Source of the DNA: Saccoglossus kowalevskii
Lineage: Eukaryota > Hemichordata > Enteropneusta > Harrimaniidae
Assembly (NCBI RefSeq): GCF_000003605.2
Contig: NW_003137825.1
Coordinates: forward strand, 343,187 to 359,360
Direction of reading: 5' to 3'
DNA length: 16,174 nt
The first letter of the stretch is position 1; every line of letters begins with the position of its first letter. The notes under the pieces were generated by a model. That model was not told the DNA's origin. It worked only from the letters and a program-made list of their open reading frames with translations, and ran no database searches. Below are positions 1 to 8,662 of this stretch, piece after piece. The position numbers and the translations under genes were made by a program.

Positions 1-443
1 AGTTGAGCACTGATTAATCATAAACTACCTCGTCTTTATGTCAACTTTAAGTTATTCATTGCCTACATCAGTGACTTCAAAATATATGTTTCAATCCTAA
101 GAATTTAACTCGCTGTTAATTGCATGGGAGTGCCAGTCTTTCATGAATTTCTATTGTCATGTCAATTTCTTGCGATTACTGGGAACATGAAGCTGTAACT
201 AAATCCTGGTATAAGCACCGGTTAGGCAGGCTTGAACTATGCATGTGGAGCCAGCCGAGAGGTATATTCAATCCAATAGATTTCTCATTGTTTGGTAACT
301 ATTTGCTGCAAATGCAACAAAAATCAATATAAAAATATTACCCACACAGCATTCTACAGGTTACTTGTAATGATATGAGGTTATTATGCCGTATATAAAT
401 AAGCATGCTTTCACTGTGTAATAACAAACAATTCAGAATTTAC
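1..443 (-). other. Intron of sulfurtransferase copy A (incomplete)
   Basis: On the minus strand the sequence after 444 begins GTAAAT and contains no match to a second rhodanese exon (no CxxGV[ST] loop or DG[AS]W motif). In copies B and C the corresponding intron is about 1.03 kb, so the missing exon probably lies several hundred bases beyond the left edge. Nothing else is recognised here. Confidence 0.7.
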
Positions 444-1005
444 CTATAGCATACAATTCAGGGCTGCGTGAATCAACCAACTGAAAGCCACCATCTTTTA
501 TATTCTGAACAATGTCTTCAAACGTTTTAACATCAGATACGTTCGAGGGTGAAGCCCGAAACTTTTTCGGCTCAACTACTGTGACCTCGTCTGTCAGTGG
601 ATACCCTTCGTTTCTCCACTTCTGTAATCCCCCATTCAGAACAGAGACATTGTCGTGTCCGAAATGTTGGAACATCCACCACGCCCTCGCTGCCGAAAAT
701 ATTCCGCATTTATGGGTGTCATAGACGACAACATGTGTGTCGTTACTGATTCCCAAATTCCCAACACAGTCAGCAAAGTGCTGGGCGCTTGGTAACATAT
801 TTAAATACTTCGATGTAACATCTGAGCATGCTGCTATGTCGAAGAACAGAGCTCCCTTGATGTGCTCTTTCTGGTATTCAGCCCGTGGATTCCTGTTTTT
901 GTACGGATACCTTGACGAGTCAAGAACTCGTAGATTTTTGTTTGTAGTAGACGTAATTTTCTCAGCCAACCATCTCACATTCACTAGAGTCGATGCTTTC
1001 GTCAT
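444..1005 (-). CDS. Rhodanese-family sulfurtransferase copy A, first coding exon (gene partial)
   Basis: This exon encodes 187 residues plus one base: the N-terminal rhodanese domain and the start of the linker of a thiosulfate/3-mercaptopyruvate sulfurtransferase-like protein. Visible family motifs include VNVRWLAEK near residue 8, RVLDSSRY near 26, EHIKGALFFDI at 47-57, THVVVYD, ARAWWMFQHFGH and SVLNGGLQKW. The ATG at 1005 has A at -3. The frame runs open to a donor (exon G at 444, then GTAAAT), in phase 1 as in copies B and C. The second exon, which would carry the catalytic cysteine, lies beyond the left edge. By eye about three quarters of residues match copy B. Against human MPST, the triad Asp63 is Ala58, His74 is Asn69, and the Arg188 position is Leu184, so ordinary mercaptopyruvate or thiosulfate chemistry is doubtful. 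The family assignment is firm; the function is not. Confidence 0.9.
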
Positions 1006-2514
1006 TATTGCTTCAAGCTTGTTAGTGTTTAGACGATCGCTGTTTCAATAACGCCAGTTCACGCTGAGTAAGGGTGGGTTAATCTGAGATGGTGGACCAT
1101 GGAACGTATGTCATCGACAATGTTAAAGCATAGTGTGTCACTCGACTTTGATATAACTGTTTTCCCAGAGCTCCTTGCGACCAAAACTAGAACTCTACGC
1201 CTAGGTATTCAGGTTCTCTGCCCTAATTTTAACCTGAGTGTGAAGATAACATACTATTCTATTCACGTACGATGTGCACCCCATTGAAATAACATATAAT
1301 TCACGTATAAATAAATTGTTCTACAATGCGAATGCCAGTTCTCTGACGCATTTGCGTACGCACGGAAAAGGTTCAAAGTGCAATGAATGCGAATAAAAAA
1401 TATCGCCACGGAATCGTCTTTGTTTTTGGGCTTCACCTTTGTTTTTTAGCACTGAGTGGAGATAATTTACAGACTATTTTGTGTACATATATTTGAGGTT
1501 TTTTTAATCATGTTCATGTGTTTATGTAACTGTGTTATGCTTGTTTTTGCGGTTTTTTTGGACCATGTGAAATTAGACGTGAGCAAGATTTTCAAAATTG
1601 TAAATATAACAACGCATATATTCGTACACATAATGCACAGTAAAGGGAACTGTGAACTATTCATAACCTTAATTTCTTTAAAAAAATATCAAGGTGGTCC
1701 CTAATCCGTCTACACAATAGTATTGTTACATTAGCTCGAATTGCTATATACATTGTATCAAAATTGGTGTCAGTACATTAGTACCCAAGTCTCCATAGTT
1801 GGTGTTACCAAAATACATAATTAAAGTAATTGTTATACCAAGAGACTTTTGATGTCGCACACTTGTAGTATTTAAGTGTTTGTTAAAAATCAAAATAGTA
1901 CACGTATTGTTATTCGTATTATATGATAAATTTTATTCTTGTCATTCTATATGTTCTGTAATTGAAAAAAAATCGTGTGAGCCCCATGTATCATACCTAT
2001 TCATATTAGCGGGTCTTCTCAAACCTGTTCACCAAGCAATGCCTACGTATTATACAAATCTAAATGCATTTCGTGAAATTATGTTTTCCCTCGATTCACA
2101 ACCAATACAAATATTTAATTCATAATAGAAATTAGTACAGAAAAATATACAAGCATATACAGACAGTACAATATCGATGTGCCCCACTCAGGTGTTGCCA
2201 GTAGTGACGGGAAATATTTTTACTGACGTCAATGGATAGTAGTATTCCATCCAAATAAATTTGTCACTAGAGACGATACCACCACAACAAAAGTTGCTAA
2301 ATTGTACGGCTGTTATTGTAAGTACAATTTATCCCGGCAATTTGTACAACTGAACACTGTCATTTGAAAAATTGCATTCTGAAGTTCGTGGTCATTATGA
2401 AAACGTTACTTGTTAGGGAACCACACTTTGGTGTCCTTCAATCGCAAGTGCTCAGCTTTATTCATTATTCACCAAATTGAATACAAAACAATGTATAAAT
2501 ACAGTTCAAAAGCA
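1006..2514. other. Intergenic AT-rich DNA upstream of copy A, no gene seen
   Basis: This stretch should hold the promoter and any 5' untranslated exon of copy A at its left end, but no clear TATA box or leader intron was identified. The open frames here (for example around 1456-1704) are short, rich in Phe, Ile and Cys as expected from AT-rich noise, and resemble no known family. Poly-T and poly-A runs are frequent. Confidence 0.6.
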
Positions 2515-2843
2515 CGCCGCCACGTTTTATTTATGTGAGAACAATTTTGATCTAATATATTTTGACAAATCTGATCTTCAATCTGTCTAGATGTTGGCAA
2601 GTCCCGTTAACACATGTAAAACTGTACAGGCACAACATGGCGTACAAATGAAGACATTTCAAAGGCACACTACTACGTCGTGTTTTATGAACAAGCATGA
2701 GTATGAGAATTTTGAATGATGTAGTTTGAACGATGTGGATCTTCAATCTGTCTAGATGTCAGCAAGCTTGTCATTTGAATAGGACTAATGTAAATCTCGT
2801 CCAAGCACAAAGCCGACACGTTGGTACGGGGCCGACCATTACG
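2515..2843. repeat. Diverged tandem duplication, period about 165 bp
   Basis: A 22-bp block at 2573-2594 recurs exactly at 2738-2759, an offset of 165 bases. Flanking similarity extends both ways: the CG-rich stretch before GTTTTAT near 2515 and 2679, AATTTTGA further along, and ATGTAAA followed by GCACAA after the block. A third start may be visible near 2815. Both copies are degenerate, so this is an old local duplication. The outer limits are approximate. Confidence 0.65.
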
Positions 2844-2980
2844 TAAATGCGGGAGGGGGGGGGGTAAGAAAAACAAAATTTGCGTGGATTTGCTCAGAAA
2901 AAATGTTTCTGAACAGTCATCAATGTAAAAAAATGTAATGAAGGCAGAACAAATATAAAAAAAAAACACTTAGGATACTA

Positions 2981-2998
2981 GTATTCATATATGAATAC
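2981..2998. repeat. Perfect 18-bp AT-rich palindrome
   Basis: GTATTCATATATGAATAC is its own reverse complement and is followed by a further partial copy (ATATTCATATAG). In DNA of this base composition such a palindrome can arise by chance, and no function is inferred. Confidence 0.6.
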
Positions 2999-3952
2999 AT
3001 ATTCATATAGGAAATATTGCATGCCAAGTTTGATTGATATCTGCCGCAAAATGAGAAAATGTAGGTAACATACAGCCACACATACTGACGAAGCCCAAAT
3101 TATAGGCCCTTTTTTTCAAACTGCGCCTAAATAGGGACTAATTAACATCCACTTTAGTGTCATAAGAAACAGAAATTTTGATGTGATGGAGTTTTTTTTT
3201 TATATTACGTAACAAGAATATTGCCGAACCTTCAAACCACCCGTGACCATTATTTTGTGACAAAGCTCGAACTTTTCTCTGTTTTTTTTTTTTTAATAAA
3301 GTCGACGTTAAAACTGTGTGAATGCAAGTTTGAGCGATATACTGTATTGAAAGTGCACTCGGTTTTCAGGAAGAATAAAACGATAACATTACTTATTCAA
3401 AGTCAAAATCGTACTTGAACCGGGGGAGGGATTTGATAAAAATGTTCTTCAGAGAAAGGTTCCTCTCTATTCGACGATACACTATACCGTAGCAGTTTGC
3501 AAGCCCCCCAAAAATGAACCCACCAATCTGATTTCTATTAAATTGACAACACTCAATGTGGTTCACGTGTTCACGCAATACTGTTGAACATATGATTTTA
3601 TTTTCTAATTTATTGACTGAAAATACATCTTAAACTAGGAAATGTTAAATGTTCTCAGCTTTCTTAATTTAAAAAGACTCTGTAAAGTGCTGTGTAAATT
3701 TCGTGAAAAAAAATAGAATTGGCCTATAAGAATAGGATGGAATAACCCGATAATTGTGCTATAAAACGTTCTCAAAATAAACCTGACATCATCTCACTGA
3801 CACCAGTTTGTTTTTTGACGAAGCAAACGCGTGAATTATCTCGAGTTAGAAAACTTTTTTTCATTGTCAATATGACTGCGCTATTATACAGAGTCCAACA
3901 ATGGCAAGGTTGTAGACGATGTTTTTTTACATCAGACTGGTGTGGCACTAAA

Positions 3953-3974
3953 TATCTTTTTTGGAAAAAAGATA
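3953..3974. repeat. Perfect inverted repeat, 10-bp arms with 2-bp centre
   Basis: TATCTTTTTT and AAAAAAGATA flank a GG centre. As RNA from the plus strand this would be a U-rich/A-rich hairpin. There is no associated gene and no evidence of transcription. Confidence 0.6.
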
Positions 3975-5248
3975 CTACTTGGTGTGAATCGAATACACAA
4001 GAATTACAGTTGCTCATATTAGAATGTGTTGTATTTTCACAGACTTTGCCTGTAAACATATGGCCACAGGATATACAGCATCACTCATGAACATATTACA
4101 CTAGGGTCAGTGGCAGGTCAAGATGGTATGACACAGTTATTGTATGAACGTCCTATGTATAAAATATATAGCTCAAGTCAACTAGTATTTGACAGGTGAA
4201 AAGTCTGCTGTATTTCTCATTCTCAAATGATCAATGGTGGGTGAAAAACTACAATTATGTTTATCCATTGAACCATTATTCGCAATAAATGCTTAACGAT
4301 CACCAAATGTATCACCAGTGACAGCATTGGCACCTAAAAATAATTGAGGTACACGTTCATGGATGGCAAGTTTTTGAATATTAGATAGAAAATTTTACTT
4401 TGTCGCCAATTCATGTTTCCCTTGTGCATTAGTATATTTCCACCAATGAGGATAACACTTAGAATTTAGTGAACATACTGGCATTACTATAATACAAGTT
4501 ACAGATACCGTACTCTCACCAATGAACAAAACAATAATAACTTCATTTTGAAACTGTCCGATTTAATGACCTAGCAATAGCACCAATATAACATAGGAGT
4601 ACTATACTGTTAATGAAAAGACATATTCGTGAATTTGTCAAAAATAGATGAAACCCTTGGAGAAATTAGGCAAAATATGGTGAATTGTTGTATATTACAA
4701 TTCAATGTTGGAAGAGTATTCAGAATGATATCATGCTACCCCCTGAGTAAAACAACTTGAACGAAATCGCTCAAAGTATGTTAAGACAAACATGGTCATG
4801 CCATTATGAATCAACTTACAATACAACATGCATCAATACCATCATTTTTAAGAATAATTTGAAAAAGCAAACTTTTCATCAAACAAACAACCCTGTTAAC
4901 CTTGATTGCCATTTCGGCTTTGGGCGTTGGAAAAAGTGCTTGACGGGAGTGAAGTCCCACAGATGTAATACTTTGTATTCGATATACCGAGTATGTCTCA
5001 TAAACAAAATGAAGCAACAAAAATGAGGAATGTAAAATATACATTGATTTCGACTTGGATGACAGTAGTACAAGTGGTTGTTCAAATACCAATTGACAAG
5101 AAATTGACCCTTTTGTGCTTCACACATGCAAGTCAACTAATTGGTGGCATACACGACAAAAGAAATTAATGAAGCCAAAAAATCTTAAAATTCTACAAAG
5201 CAAAACTCCATGCAATGGATAATAAAAAGTATGACAGAAAGAACTGCT

Positions 5249-7137
5249 TTATGCCTTTCCCCTCCCATTTCCTCCTACAGGGTTTATTCTCTTTGAATAT
5301 TCACTCCAAGATCCATCATACAAACATGCATCATCTTTGCCGCATAACTTAGCGGCTAATAATAAACAACATGCAGTCACACCAGTATTACAAACTGCAG
5401 TCAGTGGCCGGTCTAGTTGAATATTCTTTTCTTGAAAAAGCTTTTTCAATAATTCTGTACTTTTTACTTCTCCAGTCTCTGCATCCATTATGTTTTGAAA
5501 ATGTATGTTGATGGATCTTGGAATATGGCTTTTAGGATCTGTAAATATAGATATAAAGAATATTCATTAATATTATGAATATTCATTAATATTATTATAC
5601 ATCTGTCTAGTAACACCATAAGTTACAGCGTGCCGTAATTTGCATTATTTTACACGGTATTTTCATCCTACCATATTAGGAAATGCCAATTCCAAATATG
5701 GAACGATTGCATGCATAAGTGTGAACTAATAATAAAAACAAACATGATGGCTGCCACCAGGGTTAGACCGGACTCTACACAGAGAAGTTCGCTGATTCTT
5801 TTCTAAAATTTTTGGATTTCGGCATTCGCATGATGTATCCTTGGAAGGAAAAGATGTATAATATTAAGGTTATTACGAGGATACCTCAAAGTATGCACTC
5901 AGACAGTACGCCATCACATAGACCTCCGCTGCGCGTCGGTTGATACTTGCATTGTATTGTCTTCATGCAAACTTTGAGGTATCCTCGTAATACCCTCATA
6001 TTATTATGAACAGACTACAGTGTTGGTGCAAACAGCAATATTTTGGGGACTAGATCTTACAATCTGTTACTTTGCAAATCTGTGTGGTGCCACCCTCTGA
6101 CTAATATATACACCATCTAATGTTGAGATTGTGGATGGGTATTTAAAATTAACTGCAGATTAGGAATTTATGCGATATTCCGAATATAAACACTCATTGA
6201 GGTAGGTATGTTTGTCTAAAGGATAAGACTCAAAATTACAAAAATACACTCAAAATTGAATGATTGGGAAAAGAGGGTTGGATATCTAATTTTAATTTAT
6301 CATACTTTTTACACATTCTATGTTTCATACAAAGTGCATGCAACTTTAAAATTCATTTGACCGCAAATACTGTTGAAAACTTTATTTCCGCTTGGAATTA
6401 ATTGCTACTCTCACTGATTCAGAGAAAATAAAATCCAGCGAATATACCATTTTTCCTATATTTTATATTCAACTCATCAGAAATCAGTGAAAATAAATTC
6501 CATACAAAACACCCATTTCAGCAAAAATTAATTCCAGCTAAAATAAAGTATTTTATAGTGTTTAATTACCTTCTTCTGATTCAAAGGCAGTGGGAGATCG
6601 TGCATCCATCATCTGGAAACGACCATCTTTTATATTCTGAACAATATCTTCAAACGTTTTAACCTCAGACATGTTGGAGACTGAAGCTTGAAATTTCTCT
6701 GGTTCAACTACTGTGGGTTCGTCAGTCAATGGATAGCCTTCTTTTATCCACCTTTGTAGTCCTCCATTCAGAACAGAGACGTTAGGGTGTCCGAAATGTT
6801 GGAACATCCACCATGCTCTCGCAGCCGAAAAGATACCACATTCGTGGGTATCGTAAGTGACAACGTGTGTGTCGTTACTGATTCCTAAATTACCAACATA
6901 ATCGGCAAAAAACTGGGCATTTGGCAACATGTTTGAGTACGGTGACGTCACATCTGAGCATGCTCCGATGTCAAAGAACAGAGCCCCTCTGATGTGCTCT
7001 TTTTTGTATTCAGCTAAAGCATCCCTCGTTTCTGATGAATACCTTGAGGAATCCAGAACTCGTAAATTTTTAGTTGTACCAGATACAATTTTATCAGCCA
7101 GCCATCTTACATTTACAAGGGATGATGCTCTATTCAT
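5249..7137 (-). CDS. Rhodanese-family sulfurtransferase copy B, join(5249..5538, 6570..7137) on the minus strand
   Basis: Two exons encode a complete 285-residue two-domain sulfurtransferase (human TST and MPST are about 297). Exon 1 (189 codons plus G) ends at donor GTAATT; exon 2 starts after TTTACAG at 5538, and the split codon G|AT gives Asp190. The N-terminal domain carries HIRGALFFDI, THVVTYD, ARAWWMFQHFGH and SVLNGGLQRW. The C-terminal domain carries the cysteine loop CNTGVT (Cys239) and the rhodanese signature YDGSWSEY, and ends in GRGKA. Compared with human MPST, Asp63 is Gly58, His74 is Asn69, Ser250 is Thr241, Arg188 is Ala184, and the EPEPR stretch holding Arg197 is deleted. The TST-specific Lys after the cysteine is also absent. 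The upstream open frame has only a GTG, so ATG 7137 (A at -3) is the start. A cysteine persulfide remains possible; the substrate is unknown. Confidence 0.92.
5558..5595. repeat. Two exact 19-bp tandem copies
   Basis: GAATATTCATTAATATTAT occurs twice in a row. It lies about 20-60 bases upstream of the intron B acceptor, in the usual branch-point zone. GAATATTC inside each copy is itself palindromic. Confidence 0.75.
5859..6003. mobile_element. Fold-back / MITE-like element in intron B
   Basis: Arms at 5859-5897 and 5966-6003 are inverted repeats of about 38 bp. Their 22-bp cores (5871-5892 and 5971-5992) are perfect reverse complements, and the outer 17 bp have only small differences. The 68-bp interior is unrelated to the arms and contains a GC-rich patch (CCGCTGCGCGTCGG). 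There is no coding capacity. The structure fits a non-autonomous palindromic transposon; the target duplication is not clear. The loop is long for a typical microRNA precursor. Confidence 0.6.
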
Positions 7138-7205
7138 TTTTTTAGTAGATGAATCACCACACACATGAAATAGGAAGTTGGATTGATAGTACAATAACAC
7201 CTAAC
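7134..7205 (-). promoter_or_regulatory. Probable 5' leader exon part of copy B, with a short upstream ORF
   Basis: On the minus strand a convincing 3' splice site (TTTATATTTATATTTGCAG) ends at 7206, suggesting that the first coding exon begins at 7205 and that a non-coding exon lies upstream. The 68-base leader contains one upstream ATG at 7166. Its 10-codon frame ends in a TGA at 7134-7136 that overlaps the main ATG as ATGA, an arrangement compatible with termination-reinitiation. All of this is predicted; no transcript was available. Confidence 0.4.
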
Positions 7206-7647
7206 CTGCAAATATAAATATAAAATCACTATGAAAAATCAATGTAAAAATTATGCAGTATCAAAGATGATGGAAATAAATAATCACCGAAGAAATTCTC
7301 TTCAGGACAAATTTCAATTACCGATTCTCATTAGAATATAAAGTGGGGGCACTGTTATAAATCAAAATGAATGTTAGAATTGGTATTGTAACCTTTCTTT
7401 CTAATTAATGAGTGGGTTTATTATTTTCAACAAGTGCCTTATTTTGAATAAGTGGACAGTTACAATTGCTATGTGAAGGTATGTGCACACTTTATGGACA
7501 TAGACAATGTTTAGCTCTTTAGTCAATCACTATTTAAATATTTGAATTTGAATGATAGCTGACGATTGGTATTTGCACAATTTTATGTTTATAAGCAAGG
7601 CCCTAACTTTGCGTCCTTCCTTGTAGATTACATGTTTTTTGAGAAGT
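7206..7647. other. Upstream region of copy B, no gene seen
   Basis: AT-rich sequence that should contain the copy B promoter and a possible non-coding first exon. No TATA box, CpG-rich patch or reading frame could be singled out. Confidence 0.5.
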
Positions 7648-7980
7648 GAATGTAGGCAGGGCCAAAGTACCAATACACTGAATATAGGGCAGTGCACTGA
7701 ATTCAGGCCATTCTATAGCCCTGGGTACATGGAAGTTGTGAAATCTACAAAAGTCTCGTGTGTCGACCTGGGGTGTCGACCAGGTCTCAATGAAAACTGT
7801 GCACCCTACATTCTCAGATGTATACAGAATTAGCCACTGCACTGAAAGAAGGCCATTGCACTGAATGCAGGCCATTGCACTGAATGCAGGCCAATACATA
7901 TAATCCATCTAACACAGGCCATGCGCTGAATACAAACCAAGCACAGAATCCTCCCAGTGCAGGCCAATGCACTTTGCAAT
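7648..7980. repeat. Degenerate 19-bp tandem repeat in two blocks
   Basis: A unit close to GGCCATTGCACTGAATGCA recurs with variation in block 1 (about 7648-7720) and block 2 (about 7826-7980). The best copies are back to back at 7851-7890. The blocks are separated by about 105 bp of unrelated sequence that includes the short inverted repeat GACCTGG/CCAGGTC at 7765-7786. Reading frames crossing this region on either strand simply reflect the repeat. Confidence 0.7.
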
Positions 7981-8108
7981 GTACTATGTAAATATAGTAA
8001 ACTTAAATAATATTCAAATATACATGTACACTTATGCTTAATCTTGTACATATTCGCCATCATGCATGTATCAAAGTTCTACGTGAAATGTGCACCCGAT
8101 ACTGTGAC

Positions 8109-8226
8109 TAGCCCTGGATTCAGGTCGTTGCTAGAGTGGGAGCTATTTACATTCGGACGTCGGCTGACTACGATGCTTAACGGGCAGTCGGTGACCGAAC
8201 GTGATAACGCCTTAAATTCAGGGCTA
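8109..8226. mobile_element. 118-bp inverted-repeat element (MITE-like)
   Basis: The ends are TAGCCCTG (8109-8116) and CAGGGCTA (8219-8226), exact reverse complements, with weaker complementarity over about 21 bp. An inner pair, 8152-8166 and 8185-8199, can form a 15-bp stem with one mismatch and a few G-U type pairs if transcribed. It is richer in GC than its surroundings. No protein is encoded. The imperfect arms suggest an old non-autonomous insertion. Confidence 0.5.
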
Positions 8227-8640
8227 TGAACAAATACTACAACATGACCCAAGTTTAAAGTACAAAGCTGCCCAGGCTGTATCGAAATTCGAATGAGTTT
8301 CACAGAATAGAGTCACGCGTTTATATGACAATGAGAGAACTTATAGAAATGAAGAGACTATGGACATACCGAATTATATACAGCTGTCACCCGGCTCTGA
8401 GCACACTGAGCAGTCCAACAACAATTCCCCGTTAGACAACCCGATTCGGATGACCTGGAGATTAAGTTGAAGGACACCAGTCGAGAGGGCGCACAAAAAG
8501 ACAAAAGTAGATCTACATGAGGGCGCTCTTTGTAACAAGCCGGGTTTACCATTCATATCACGCATGGATTGACCAAAATACCAAAGAAGGAAAACAGATA
8601 AGAAATGCTGTAGCTAAGCTCTAACAGCGCACACAGCGGA
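8227..8640. other. Spacer before the minisatellite, no gene seen
   Basis: The short open frames on the minus strand between 8358 and 8565 overlap one another in different frames and have no family motif. Two GAGGGCGC motifs occur at about 8485 and 8520. Sequence just before 8663 looks like a decayed copy of the adjacent minisatellite unit. Confidence 0.5.
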
Positions 8641-8662
8641 CCACGACGTGTTATATTTTCCG

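Larger units (their letters stand above)
2844..5248. other. Intergenic AT-rich DNA between copies A and B, no gene seen
   Basis: No reading frame resembles a known protein. The two overlapping frames near 3772-4090 are on opposite strands of one another and neither has a recognisable motif. The stretch includes a G-run at 2851-2864, long poly-T tracts near 3190 and 3280, and two perfect palindromes listed separately. The left side of 5249 should contain the 3' untranslated region and poly(A) site of copy B, but no canonical AATAAA is seen on the minus strand close to the stop codon. Confidence 0.55.
5539..6569 (-). other. Intron of sulfurtransferase copy B (1031 bp)
   Basis: The intron is bounded by GTAATT and TTTACAG on the minus strand, in phase 1. 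It sits at the junction of the interdomain linker and second domain, the same protein position as in copy C. It contains a short tandem duplication near its 3' end and a fold-back element, both listed separately. No open frame of note is present. Confidence 0.85.

Noticed and set aside
512-1051. Plus-strand reading frames over copy A
   Set aside because: They are antisense shadows of the rhodanese exon. The minus-strand frame has the family motifs.
1456-1704. Hydrophobic small membrane protein
   Set aside because: Phe/Ile/Val-rich composition is expected from T-rich DNA. There is no splice, promoter or family support.
3772-4090. Cys-rich small protein on either strand
   Set aside because: Frames on both strands coincide, cysteines have no regular spacing, and no signal peptide or motif is seen.
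5859-6003. microRNA precursor
   Set aside because: The loop of about 68 bases and long, nearly perfect arms fit a fold-back transposon better. It was kept as a mobile element pending small-RNA data.
7138-7200. N-terminal extension of copy B
   Set aside because: The extended frame starts at a GTG, and a likely splice acceptor lies just upstream. The ATG at 7137 aligns with the starts of A and C.
8044-8303. Small reading frames across the inverted-repeat element
   Set aside because: They arise on both strands from the palindromic element and have no known homologue by eye.
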